Source of the DNA: Halichoerus grypus
Lineage: Eukaryota > Chordata > Mammalia > Carnivora > Phocidae
Direction: 5' to 3'
DNA: 64,000 nt
NCBI RefSeq assembly: GCF_964656455.1
Contig: NC_135722.1
Location: 89,399,313 to 89,463,312, forward strand
Shown: positions 24,032 through 34,699 of the stretch, piece after piece
Layout of the letters: the number at the start of each line of letters is the position of its first letter
How positions within the stretch are numbered: the stretch's first letter is position 1
Translations under genes and position numbers: made by a program
Notes under the pieces: generated by a model
The model's database searches: none
What the model saw: only the letters and a program-made list of their open reading frames with translations
Told to the model about the DNA's origin: nothing

Positions 24032-24600
24032 TTAACTTCCTGTTGCTATGAAACAAATTACCATAAATTTAGCAGCTTAAAATAAGACACCTTTGCTATC
24101 TCCCAGTTTCTGTGGGTCAGGATCCTGAGCCTGAGTTACACAGGTCTTCTGCTCAGAGTCTCACCAGGCTGAACTCAAGGTGCTGGGGGCTGCGGTCTCA
24201 TCTGAGGTTTGGGGTTCCTTTCCAAGCTCACTGGTGTTACAAGAATTCAGTTTGTTGAAGGTGTAGGTCTGAAGCTCTCCATTCCCAAAGGCCATCACCT
24301 GCCACTTGACCCTCTCCACAACACAGCAGCTTCCTTCTTCAAGGCTGAAAGGAGAATGTCTGTTGCTGCTTCTTTCCCAGGGGAAAGGGCTGAGCCCTGA
24401 TTTAAGGCCACCCTACTGATGGAGTCATTTCCTCCCTTCCAACTAATTATCTTAAAGTCAACTGATTAGGGATTTTAATTACATTGGCAAGATCCTTTCA
24501 TGTTTGCATGTACATACCATAATCAAGGGATTGACTATCCCATAATCCACAGACCCTGCCCCTCCATGGTGGGGGATTACACAGGGCATGCACAACCAAA
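24032..24600 (-). mobile_element. MaLR (MLT1-like) LTR, antisense
   Basis: 'cctgttgctatgaaacaaattaccataaatttagcagcttaaa' to 'actaattatcttaaagtcaactgattag ... aattacattggcaagatcc' is the complement of an MLT1-type LTR. The ends are diverged. It is a solo LTR with no coding region. Confidence 0.65.
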
Positions 24601-24954
24601 GCAGGAGTCTGGGGGTCCCTCTCAGGAATCTACCTATCACATTCTCTGTTCTGGACTTGCCAGATTTGTTTATTTACTCATTACTAAAATGAGGTTACAG
24701 ATTTTTGGCAAGGACACTGATAAGGTGGCTCAAACAGGTTTCCTTATCTCCGATATCTCTGATTCTCCCTTGATCCCTTTCCACTCTAACACGCACTCTA
24801 CTTACCCTATCAGCGGTTCCAGGGGTTCCATTCCACTTCTTCTAAAACACAGTGGGAGAGAAAGTTTGTCCATGTTTGTCTAAAGGCTCTAATCCTATCA
24901 AGACATTAGCTGACTTGAATGGGCACCTCCCCAGGATGCCCCCATAAGAGGAAA

Positions 24955-25060
24955 TATCAGGTACTAGTTGAGAGTACAGATTCTGCAGTAAGACTACCTG
25001 AATTCAAATTCTGACTTCAGCATTTACTAACCAGTGACTAAATTTTCCATTTTTCTATTA
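24955..25060 (+). repeat. MIR SINE 5' half
   Basis: 'agagtacagattctgcagtaagactacctgaattcaaattctg' is the MIR 5' tRNA-like part. The 3' half is lost. Confidence 0.65.
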
Positions 25061-26760
25061 CTATCCCTACATTGAGCCCACCCCTAACATTATCGGGGCC
25101 CAGAACAAGAATACACATGGCAGCCTATATCAAAAGTAAAAGTTAAGCAAACAGATCAAATAAAGCATGTGCTATCCTCCCACCTTGACGAACACGTTTA
25201 TAATCACCTGGAAGCACAAGGTTTGAATTTAGAACTCTTGATGGTGTAGGAGATAACACACCCCAGGAACCCTCCTCCCCTCCCCTTCCCACACCTGGCT
25301 CCTCCCCGCATTGCAAGTCCCTTGGAGGTAAGTTTGCTAGCAGTCCAGCTTGCACAAAACTCTGTGTGTGTCTATGGGCCATGCAGTTGGCTTGGAGATG
25401 CGGGATCACATTATGAACACAGTCTGCGTCAAAGACAGACCTAGGCAGGAGGCCTGCTCAGAACCTGGATTTGGTCCAGGGAGATGAGAGAAGGAAACTG
25501 CTTTGTCCCAGGTGTCTGGAGGGTATGTCCTTTGGTCCCCGTGGAACTGCTTCTTACCCTCTGGGGAGGGACATATCTGGAGAAGAGCCAAAATAGACCC
25601 ACTAAAACAAGGTCCAGGTAGAGGCCTCTCTTATCTGAGTCCAAGGGCAAAACTGACCTATCTCATGAGGTCGGATGAGAAAAATAGAAGAACATATGCG
25701 TTGAGCACCTAGACCAGTGTCTGATGCAATGTAAGTTTCTAATGCAGGTTACCTCTTAATATTTTCAGATTCCCCATGGATCAAGAGGTAGATAAATAGT
25801 TGGGCATATTCCCAGTTTCACCAGCACCTGGCATCAGCACCATGCAAGCCTGCATTTTCTAACCTCTTCTCAAACCTGAAGGCAAACACAGAAGGAAAGC
25901 TACAGGCGAGTTGTATTCTCAAATCAATTTCTGCAGCCAGGGATGATGTTGTGTTCTAAGCCACGCAAGTCAAATTAAAATCCCTACATATTCTCCTACC
26001 TCAAATAGAGCCTGCCTGATCAAACCACTGTTTACAGACAGGGACAAAACACACATCTCACCATGTTTGACATCCCAGATTCCTTTTTCATTTGGCTCAT
26101 ATTCATTCGCTGTCTCTCTGAACCTCTCATTCTGTTTGTGAGTTATCGTTAATTACAGAATAAATCAAGAATACATGCTAATCTGGAGGATCTTGCCTTT
26201 GAGATGTTTCTTTGTGCCTTTCCAGTTTGTAGAGAGCTGTGTTGGGAAGGCAAATGTATCCCTGGCTGGCAGACTTTGTCTTCCTTAGAATTTAGGTGTG
26301 ATCTATATTCAAATGACAGTTTAATGAGCCTTTTCCTATTTCCAGAAACCTTATCACATCATTAAAGCGTAGAAATGAATAATACATCTAGCAGTTGGAT
26401 TAAGCTGAGCTTGAAACCTGACGCATCTTCAAAGAGGGGAAGAAATTGGAGCAGAGGCAAAATCGAGGAATGTTGAGCTGAAAAGAAGGGGTTAAATGAA
26501 GGGTCGGCGGGGGGGCTATTTTTATTCTGAAGTGCCAACAGAGGTAAATGTTACCAACATTTTTTCAAAGTCCTAATGTGGCACTCCTGTATCTTTGAGC
26601 ATGGCCTGGAAGAGAATTTAGGCAGATCATCTGCTGCGTGTCATCATGGCTTAGGATGAAGAGTTCACCTGCCATGACTTCATTGTGAGCAAGATGCAAG
26701 TTGCCTGCATTAGTATCCATACCATTCCCAACTTCTTCCTCAGGAGTAGGGGAGCTCAGC
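25061..26760. other. Repeat-poor stretch; candidate conserved non-coding DNA
   Basis: Within this interval, 25900-26460 is free of recognised repeats. It carries homeodomain- and octamer-like motifs (TCGTTAATTACAG, ATTCAAATGA, CATTAAAGCG), a profile seen in developmental enhancers. No coding frame is credible. Evidence is composition only. Confidence 0.35.
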
Positions 26761-26761
26761 G

Positions 26762-27660
26762 TAATTAGAAGTCTGAGCCCTGGGGTCAGAATTCCAGGTC
26801 TGTCTCCTAGGAGCTGTGTGTCTTAGGGTTGAGTAGCTTGGTCTCTTTAAAACCTCAGTGTTTTTCATCTATAAACTGAGAGATAAGAAATATACCTGCT
26901 AGTGGTTTATCGATCTTATTAATTCTTTCAAAGAACCAACTTCTAGTTTCGTTGATCTGATCTACTGTGTTTCTGGTTTCTAATTCATTGATTTCTGCTC
27001 TAATTTTAATTATTTCTCTTCTAATGCGTGGCTTAGGCATCGTTTGTTGCTTTTTCTCTAGTTCTTTAAGGTGTAGAGTTAGTTGATGAATCCGGGATTT
27101 TTCTATTTTTTTGAGTGAGGCTTGGATGGCTATGTATTTCCCCCTTAGGACCGCTTTTGCAGTATCCCAAAGGTTTTGGACCGATGTGTTTTCGTTCTCA
27201 TTGATTTCCATGAATTGTTTAAGTTCTTCTTTGATTTCTTGGTTGACCCAAACATTCTTGAGCAGAGTGGTCTTTAGCTTCCAAGTGTTTGAATTTCTGC
27301 CAAATTTTTTCTTGTGATTGAGTTCCAGTTTTAGAGTATTGTGGTCTGAGAATATGCAGGGAATAAACTCAGTCTTTTGGTATCGGTTGAGACCTGATTT
27401 GTGACCCAGTATATGGTCTATTCTGGAGAAAGTTCCATGTGCACTCGAGAAGAATGAGTATTCTGTTGTTTTAAGGTGGAATGTTCTGTAAATATCTATG
27501 AGGTCCATCTGGTCCAGTATATCATTCAAAGCTTTTGTTTCCTTGTTGATTTTCTGCTTAGATGATATACCTGCTTTGGTGGGTTGTGGAGAAGACCCAG
27601 GGAAAAAGCCTAGATCAAATTCTCAGCCCAGTGCTTGGTATACAGTAAGGGCACAATGCC
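26762..27660 (+). repeat. MIR SINE split by an L1 fragment
   Basis: The 5' part (26762-26900) reads 'tctgagccctggggtcagaattcc', 'gagctgtgtgtcttagggttgag', 'cagtgtttttcatctataaactgag'. The 3' part (27565-27660) resumes with 'cctgctttggtgggttgtggag' and 'cccagtgcttggtatacag'. The L1 fragment between them (26901-27564) is flanked by a duplicated ATATACCTGCT, so the MIR was intact before the hit. Confidence 0.78.
26901..27564 (-). pseudogene. L1 ORF2 internal fragment (endonuclease domain end and linker)
   Basis: A minus-strand frame of about 224 codons (27529 to 26855) is clearly L1 ORF2p. It covers the last part of the APE-like endonuclease, with the SDHN motif holding the catalytic His, and then the linker rich in K and E before the reverse transcriptase. 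The last 15 or so codons and the stop lie in flanking MIR sequence. Full ORF2p is about 1,270 residues, so only roughly 220 remain. Both ends are internal to the LINE, and no poly(A) tail is present at the 3' end. An 11-bp direct repeat, ATATACCTGCT (26890-26900 and 27565-27575), flanks it. In family members ORF2p nicks DNA and primes reverse transcription; this piece lacks the RT and cannot act. Confidence 0.9.
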
Positions 27661-27960
27661 TGTCAGCTCTTCTTTATCATTTCTTGGTATCTTGGCACAT
27701 GCTCTTTCCTCTACTGAGAATGACCTTCACCCAAGTCCACCCTGTAGCCTCAACTCCCCAGCCCTTTCTCCTTCTGAAAACTTCTATTCGTTTTTCAAAA
27801 CCCTGTTGAAATGTTCTCCACCATCATCCTCCCTCATACCCTTAGGCAGAACAAATGTTTGCTTTATCCAGACCTCCGTAATTCCCTCAACAGGCTTTTG
27901 TGATCAAAACCGCCCTTTGTTGAGATTTTGGTGTTCTGCGGTCGGTCCTTGAATGTCGGT
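27661..27960 (+). mobile_element. L2 LINE fragment
   Basis: 'catgctctttcctctactgagaatgaccttcaccc', then 'ctattcgtttttcaaaaccctgttgaaatg', follows L2 3'-region order. Confidence 0.6.
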
Positions 27961-28649
27961 TGAATGAGTCTGGATTCGCCTTTCTCTCTTTTCCAATGTT
28001 TAGAAATAGAGGCGATGGCACATTTCCAGGTGGCCTCAGGGCTTTCTGTCCAATGCTGACAGATGCACATGTTGGTGATAAGAGCTCTTTATTGCCCCAG
28101 AGAAAAGCCCTTTGGTAGATGCTGCCAACACAGCACAGATTCTAACCCAACCACGCCCCATACAGAGTGTTGGTATGAAAATGGTAAGTGAAGTCTACTC
28201 CCATTCCACTGCCCTGGACAAAGGGTCCCAGACATGTTGGAAACCTGGAAAGCATCCCTGACTGCTCCCTTTCTCTTGCATACCACATTCTGGACATGGC
28301 AAGGGTCTCTAAGCTCCACTCAGGATTCCTCCATTTACCCTCTCTGCATCCTTCTCACCCCATCTCCAGACTCACACACTCAGGATCTCCCTTCAAGGTC
28401 CAAAGTCTTCTCCCACCTGGGTCCTGCCCATCTTCCTGAGGAATAAATCTAATAATATTCTCTTCCTTTAAAAAATGGCATTTTTCCTGACAAAAAGAGC
28501 CCAACTTCTAAGTTAAGAGTAAGAACCCTCTGTACTCTGATCCCAGCTTTCTTTTAGATTTGCTTCTTACCGCTTTCCTTTGTGTTATCTTGAAGCTAAA
28601 CCTCTGTGCCATTGTATTCCTTCAGCCAGTGATCTTTTAAATGTGAAAA
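27961..28649. other. No gene or recognised repeat
   Basis: Unique-looking. Open frames at 28089-28446 on both strands are mutual shadows. Confidence 0.4.
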
Positions 28650-28956
28650 TCAAATCCTGCTACTCCTCTGTTTATACCAGTTTTTGTATAACCACATTGG
28701 AAAATGATCTGGAAGTTCCAGTAAAACTGATCATGTGTACACGCTATGACTTAGCAATTTCTCTCCCGATATATACCCCCCATGAGCCTACGTGCAACTC
28801 ACTTGAAAGAACTGTATCAAGATGTTCAAAGGAGCATTATTTCTAATACACCAAAGTGAAATATACCTCAATTCCCCTAATAGTACAATGGATAAATTAT
28901 ATTACATTCACACCATGAAATACTATACATGAATGATAAGAAATTTCTAGAGCTGG

Positions 28957-29145
28957 GGCACCTGAGTGGCTCAGTTAGTGAGGCATCTGACTCTTGATTT
29001 CAGCTCAGGTCATGATCTCAGGGTCCTGGGATCAAGCCCCATGTCGGGCTCTCTGCTCAGCAGGGAGTCTGCTTGAGATTCTCTCTCTCCTCCTCCCTCT
29101 GCCCTTCCCCCACACTCTCTCTCTGTCTCTGTCTCTCAAATAGAT
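28957..29145 (+). mobile_element. Can-SINE with expanded GATA tail
   Basis: Head GCACCTGAGTGGCTCAG, B-box GGGATCAAGCCCC, CT-rich body. The tail has become a (GATA)n array. The flanks AGAAATTTCTAGAGCT (28939-28954) and AGAAATTGCCTAAAGCT (29204-29220) look like a diverged TSD. Confidence 0.9.
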
Positions 29146-29160
29146 AGATAGATGATAGAT

Positions 29161-29206
<46 letters not shown>

Positions 29207-29207
29207 A
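29139..29207. repeat. (GATA)n microsatellite
   Basis: About 17 units of GATA with two early GATGATA interruptions, grown from the SINE tail. Likely length-polymorphic. Confidence 0.92.
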
Positions 29208-29396
29208 ATTGCCTAAAGCTATATGCAACAATATGAATGAATTTCACAAATATAATTTTGAGGGGAAAAAAACAAACATAAATAGTATGAACTGTGTGAT
29301 TCCTTTTATGTGAAGTAGAAAAACAGGTGAAAACGTTAAAAGCCAGGGCAGCGTTGCCCTTGGGGAAGGAGTGACTGCAAGGAATTGTCGTGAGTT

Positions 29397-29858
29397 CAGC
29401 TATGCCTCCCAAAAAGGTATGTCCAACTCTTTCCCCCTGATACTTGTGAATGTGAGCTCTTTTGGAGATAGAGTTTCTGGAATTGTCATTAGTTAAGGAT
29501 CTCAAGATGAGATCATTCTGGATCAAGGTGGCCCTGAACATCCAGAGGCTGGTGTCCTGAGAGGAAGGAGAAGATGTGGAACATGCAGAAGGGAAGGCCA
29601 TATGAAGGTGGAGACAGAGGTTGGAGTGGTGCTTCTACACTCCAAGCAGGGCGAAGGTTTGCTGGCAGACCCCAGAAGTAGGGAGAGAAGATTGGAGGGG
29701 ATTGTCCCTCAGAGCCTCCAGAAGAAACTAACCATGCCAACACCTTGACTTCAGACTTCCGGCCTCCAGAACAGTAAGGGAATACATGTCTGCTATTTTA
29801 AGCCACTTAGGTTTTGGGAATTTGTTACAGCAACCCTGAGAACCCCATGTAGGGGCCT
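29397..29858 (+). mobile_element. MaLR (MLT1-like) solo LTR
   Basis: 'cagctatgcctcccaaaaaggtatg', 'ggaattgtcattagttaaggatctcaagatgagatc', 'aacaccttgacttcagacttccggcctccagaac' and 'tctgctattttaagccacttagg' follow MLT1 LTR order on the + strand. It interrupts the L1M 3' UTR. No retroviral genes are present. Confidence 0.75.
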
Positions 29859-30000
29859 TACATGTGTTACTGGGATGCAGCTAGAATTCTGTTTCTTGTT
29901 CTATCTTCAGTTTATGAAAATCCATTGATCTGTATACTTGATCAGTGTGCACTTTTCAATATGTTTATTATATTTCAAAAAAGTTAAAAGTATATATAAT

Positions 30001-30369
30001 GACTTTTTATTACACTTTGAAAGCAGCCTTCGTACCACAGTGCAGCAGTCAGAATAAGACAGGTTGTTGTCCAGTAACAACTAATCCCAACTGACCCACA
30101 GCATTGAAGGTCTGTATCTCGCCCATGCAGCACATCTTCTGGGGATCAGCTATGGCTCTACTTCACATCATCTTCATGAACCAGATCAACTGGTTAACTC
30201 CTTCCTGAAACTTTTCCAGAGTTCTCCAGGCAGACAAGTAATACAACATAAGTGTCTTTCTCCAATTGTATTACTTTTATTTTGGCTACTTGCTTGCACA
30301 TTTATTTCTGGCACTAGGTGTGAACGTTCAGATTGCACACATATCATCTTTATAGAGTGTAATGATTGG
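30001..30369. other. No gene or recognised repeat
   Basis: AT-rich unique-looking DNA. Confidence 0.4.
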
Positions 30370-30371
30370 AA

Positions 30372-30770
30372 GCACATTTTTTATATCAGACTTGATGTTA
30401 GACAGATTTGAATTCCATCTCTAGTGATCTTCCCCTTAGCTTCCGTTCCCACCGGCAAAATAAGGGTAGTAATACTATGACATTATAATAGGGTGAGGAT
30501 TAACAACATGTGTAAAATTCTTTAAAATCCAAGGCATAAAGAAGGCATTCAGTAAACATTGCCTATGTACTACTTACTGCTTTTGCCTACCTACTACAAG
30601 TCAGGCTCTGATCTAGGGTTCTAGAATTAGTGGTGACCAAGGCAAAAATCTTAGCCCTTAGTGGCTAGGCTGATATTGTTATTATTAGAACTGTTATTTA
30701 TATGCCCACTAGCTAGCATGGTGCTTGACACATAGTAGGTCCACAATAAATATCACTGAACAAAGAATTC
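30372..30770 (+). repeat. Two adjacent MIR-like remnants
   Basis: 30372-30570 reads 'gttagacagatttgaattccatctctag', 'aaaataagggtagtaatactatg', 'ggcattcagtaaacattg'. 30690-30757 ends with 'gcatggtgcttgacacatagtaggtccacaataaat'. Together they suggest two MIR copies or one MIR with an insertion. Confidence 0.6.
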
Positions 30771-31697
30771 TCAGTCTCTTACTCCAAAATGCCAACCTTA
30801 CTCCTAACTTCTTGCCTTTATAGATGGTTCTTTAATACTTTTTCCTCTCTTGATTCTCGTTCTCATTTTTTCATGAGTCATTCCTCTAAAAAAAAATTAG
30901 CTTTTTGGGTGACTGTTTGAGCCTAATCACGTTAGCATCGCATACATATTAATCCATGTTAACAGATGCCCTATTTATGGGGAAATGTAAAGGCATGATG
31001 TGGGGAAATTATTCATCTCGTGTTTTTGTTGAAGAAGCAAAACACAGTAAATTAAGTCTAGTCTTCTTGAAATTCTGCATTTTTAAAAAAATGTGATAGA
31101 AACTGGGGAACACACTTTGTACAATGTGGCATTAATTATTTAGTCATTCTGAATAGGTTTCAATTGCATTACATAGAAAAATGTAAGAGCCCTCCAGTGG
31201 CCAAATAATCCCTCTCAAATCCCAAGGGTTAGTTGCCGCAGACGGCATCTCCAACTGAATGAAATGCCTGCTTTAGCTTCTGCACGGAAAGGAGGGCAAG
31301 ACCCATTAAAGTCCCATTTTCCCATTTTAAAAAGGACTCTTGTCTGATTCCAAACACTCAGACAAGTTTGAAGCAAATTGTTTTATCTCTTAAAGCAGAG
31401 ATAATGCCCTTTTTCTGATAGCTAACCACTGAAATCAAGTAACACTTTTTTTTTTTTTTAATTGAGCATCTACTGTAGATCCAACACTGGACTTTGTGGA
31501 AGAACATTGCCTATGGAGGGAGAGAGAAAGGTGAAGTAGAACATCCAGATTCTATCCTGGAGGGGCCTGTGGTTGGCTGAGGAGACTAAACCAAATACTT
31601 TGGACAATAAAATGATCACATATGATGCTAAACTTGGTCTTTCTTGTCAGAGACCATGTTTGGCACTCTTCAGGGCAGGGAAAAGGAAGTGCCTCAT
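30771..31697. other. Repeat-poor stretch, candidate conserved non-coding DNA
   Basis: 30900-31240 lacks recognisable repeats and is rich in AT-hook/homeodomain-like motifs (CATATTAATCC, GTAAATTAAG, GGCATTAATTATTTAG). No coding frame. Function is unproven. Confidence 0.35.
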
Positions 31698-31708
31698 AAG
31701 AATTAATA

Positions 31709-31909
31709 GGGGCGCCTGGGTGGCACAGTTGGATAAGCATCCAACTCTTGGTTTAGGCTCAGGTTGTGATCTCAGTGTCATGAGATCCAGGCCCTCATCA
31801 GGCTCCGTGCTCAGCACAGAGTCTACTTGAGATTCTCCCTCTCCCTCTGCCCCTCCTACTCATGCCCTCTCTCTCTCTCAAATAAATAAATAAATCTTAA
31901 AAAAAAAAA
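31709..31909 (+). mobile_element. Can-SINE
   Basis: Head GCGCCTGGGTGGCACAG; diverged B-box region; tail AATAAATAAATAAATC followed by poly(A). TSD AAGAATTAATA at 31698-31708 and 31910-31920. Confidence 0.94.
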
Positions 31910-31929
31910 AAGAATTAATAAAAAATTAT

Positions 31930-32400
31930 TTGCAATTTACTGATGGTAAGCATTTTGCTAAGTATTAGAGGGGCCAGAATCAATATAGACATGGTGCCTT
32001 GCTTTCTTGGCCCTTAGAGTCTGTTGGGGGAGAATAACAATGAATAAGCAATTGCAAAGAGCTGTGTCAAACACTGAGATAAAGTACAGGAGCAATTAAG
32101 GCACAGAGAGGAAGCACTGAGCCAAAACTGAGGAGGGAATGGTGGTTAGGGAAGGCTTCCTAGAGGTGGAGACTTTTAGGCCAGAGCCTAAAATGAAGAG
32201 ACATTTCCTACAAGTGATGAGGTAAGGGTTAGAATGTTCTAGGAAGAGAACAGAGGATGTGAAGAGCTGATGGTGGAGAGGGAGAGGGATGGTTGAGAGG
32301 CTGAAAGATGTTCTGTGTGGTTGGAGCAGAAGAGAATGGCATGGGAAGAGGGGAGGCGGGGACCACGTCTCAGGAGTGGCAACTAAGGCTAAGTCCCACT
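31930..32400 (-). mobile_element. L2 LINE fragment, antisense
   Basis: 'aagcattttgctaagtattagagg', 'gtgccttgctttcttggcccttagagtctgttgggggagaataac', 'gggaaggcttcctagaggtgg', 'agaatgttctaggaagagaac' are the complement of the L2 3' region in order. Confidence 0.75.
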
Positions 32401-33810
32401 GCCCATCAGATTCCTATCAAGGCCCCAAACAAGCACATTCTTTCATAATCTCCTGTCCAATCCCCATGTGTCTAATCAGAACTTATTTTTTATTTCCAAT
32501 TCCCCAAAATAGGCATTTTTATTCTCAACTCTGGCTTATCTTCCAAACCCACCCCCCTTCCTATGTCAATCCCTTGGTGCCAACCTGTTTCTGGGTCCTG
32601 GTCTTCCCTTTCACTTGTCAAGACAATTCAGTCCTTCCACATGACCTTTTTTTCAATACTATTTCCAAAACCATTTCCTCCTGCCTCTCCTTCTTGGCCC
32701 TCAGTCCACACCGTGGTTTAGCTCCTCTGCTGGGCCCAGTCGGAGTTCCTGGAAGGAGTCAAGGGTGAGGCCTGGGACAGGCAAGGAGATGCTGGAGCAC
32801 CTGGGAAGCCAGCAGGTGTTTAAGGGGGGCCCCCGGCCGCTTTCACTCTTACCTGCAAGAATCACCCAATCGAGAAGGTGGGAAGGTGTAGTCCAACATC
32901 AAAGTCAGGACAAGAGAAAATTAGGGTGGTTTGGATATGTAATTTGTCAGCAGGATGAACAGCAAAGCCTCAGACTTTGTCATGAAATGATGTTCCTACC
33001 TCATATCACTGTGCCTAAACCCCTCAAAATGAATTCACCCATAGGGACAACAAGAGAGGGCCCTACCCTCTTCTGGATCTGATCCAGTTACAGGCGAAAC
33101 CGGTCCCAGCACCCCCGGCAGACCTCATCCCAGTTGCCATTAAGCCTTCCCATGCTTCACTGCCATCCTGAAAATGACCCGGACTTCAATATGGGAAAGG
33201 AAAGATTCTCAAAGGGAAGTAAACACACTTTCTTTTTTCATCAGAGAAAACACTTTGCAGGGGTGCTAAGAAAGGTTAGACCTTTGAGCTACGTTAGCCT
33301 GAAGGGTCAGGATGACAGAATCACTCGTTCATACTTGTACAGAAAGTAATTTGGGCACAACAGCTTTCTGCTCAGTAGAGAGCAAACCGAGCAATTTCCA
33401 TCAGCCAGGACTGCCACGTTACCTGGCGCCAGATGACTTACTCCGGTTGTCACCGATCCCAGTGAGGTGGATTCTCAAGGGTGGACGCATGTGAATTTTG
33501 AAACCAAGGAGGATTTTTAAACCATAAACAACATCCCCCAAATCTCTGCCTCCTCACATTGCCATTGCCAAAAGTTAAAATGCACATCCAGCTACTGTTT
33601 AACTTCCTGTATTTGCAACTCTGCTCTCTTTCAGGACAAATTTTCAACCTTGGGGCCGTTTCAATCTTTGGTAACAAGACTGAGAAGGGTAAAGGGTCTA
33701 TAGATTCCGATCCAAACAATTCTAGGCTTCTGCTGCCTTGTCTGAGGATCCTGGGGAACAATGCAACATGAATTCCGTCACCATCCTATGGTGCCCACCT
33801 TCTTCCCCCT
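32401..33810. other. No gene recognised
   Basis: The + strand frame of 159 codons at 32289-32768 begins inside the L2 and has no domain signature. The rest is unique-looking. Nothing supportable as a gene. Confidence 0.4.
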
Positions 33811-33821
33811 AAGCTTTTTCT

Positions 33822-33902
33822 TCTCCTCCTTCTCCTTCCCCTCTCCTCACCTCCTCCTCCCCCTCTTCCTCCTTCTTCTTCTTCATCTTCTTCTTCTTTT
33901 TT
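33822..33902. repeat. Polypyrimidine (CTT/CTC)n tract
   Basis: About 80 bp of almost pure C and T on the + strand, immediately before an antisense L1 3' UTR. It is probably the degenerated complement of that L1's purine-rich tail. Such mirror-symmetric tracts can form triplex (H-DNA). Confidence 0.85.
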
Positions 33903-34130
33903 ATTAGGACAAGGACACTTAACTTGAGATCTCCATCTTAATACATTTTAAGTGCATGATTCAGTTTTGTGAACTATAAGCACAAAGTTGTACAGCAATT
34001 TCTAAAACACATCCATCTTTCTTAACTGAAACTTTACACCCCTTGAACAGCTATCCCTCATTTCCACCCCATTCTCAGCCCCTGACAATCACCATTCTAC
34101 TCTGTTTCTTGAATTTGAAGGAATTTCTAA
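33903..34130 (-). mobile_element. Old L1 3' UTR fragment, antisense
   Basis: 'tattaggacaaggacacttaacttgagatc', 'tttcttaactgaaactttacacccc', 'catttccaccccattctcagcccctgac' and 'caccattctactctg' are the complement of an older L1M/L1MA 3' UTR. Confidence 0.7.
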
Positions 34131-34133
34131 GCC

Positions 34134-34315
34134 TCAGTAGCAAAAAAAAAAAAAAAACAAAAAAACCCAATTTAAAAATGGGAGAAGGAATTGAGTAGAT
34201 ATTTCTCCAAAAAATGACCTACCACTGGCCGACAAGTATATGAAAAGATACTCAACATCACTAATCATCATCATCATCAGGGAGATGCAGATCTTCCCCC
34301 TGAGTTTCTGAGTCA
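34134..34315 (+). mobile_element. L1 ORF2 fragment, sense
   Basis: After an A-rich stretch, 'aatgggagaaggaattgagtagatatttctccaaaaaatgacc' and 'gaaaagatactcaacatcactaatcatc ... gggagatgcagatc' match a conserved ORF2 block downstream of the RT. A (ATC)n slippage expansion lies at 34262-34279. It is opposite in orientation to the L1 3' UTR next to it, so two insertions or an inversion (twin priming) is possible. Confidence 0.65.
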
Positions 34316-34489
34316 TCTTTAAGCCAAAGGAGGAGGAGGAGAAATGTACAAGGGTAACTCAGGGACCAATGATGCCATAGAGCATGCGTGTTGGGGGTGG
34401 GGATGGTCAGGGGAGGGAGAGAGTGGGACACTGGTGTAGGACTGGGCAATGGGTTCCCAGAGACTGTGTATGTATGGCCTAGGAGTAAT

Positions 34490-34690
34490 TGCTTTTAGCC
34501 TGCGAGCCAGAGTTTTGAGTCCTGCCTCTGACATTTACTGGCCAGAAGAGCTCAGCCAAATCTGAGCTGTCTCTTAGCCACCACTTCTTCACCTGTAAGA
34601 GCAGAATAATAACAGTGTGTTCCCCTACGATGATTGTGTGGGTTCACAAATATGGTAGGGAAGTCAGAAAACTCGGAGGGCAAGAGGGCC
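34490..34690 (+). repeat. MIR SINE remnant
   Basis: 'gagttttgagtcctgcctctgacatttactgg', 'cttcacctgtaagagcagaataataac' and 'gattgtgtgggttcac' follow MIR order. Confidence 0.6.
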
Positions 34691-34699
34691 CATTATATA

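Larger units (their letters stand above)
28650..30000 (+). mobile_element. Ancient L1M LINE 3' end carrying a SINE and an LTR
   Basis: Pieces 28650-28956, 29204-29396 and 29856-30000 read in order as the end of ORF2 and the 3' UTR of an old L1. The cues are 'gaaatactatacatgaatga', 'tgtgtgattccttttatgtgaagtagaaaaacagg' and 'gtatacttgatcagtgtgcacttttcaatatg'. It is interrupted by a Can-SINE (28957-29145 with a GATA tract) and an MLT1-like LTR (29397-29855). There is no open frame of note. Confidence 0.65.

Noticed and set aside
29139..29207. Regular short repeats that could suggest a CRISPR-like array
   Set aside because: It is a GATA microsatellite without spacers, in a mammalian genome.
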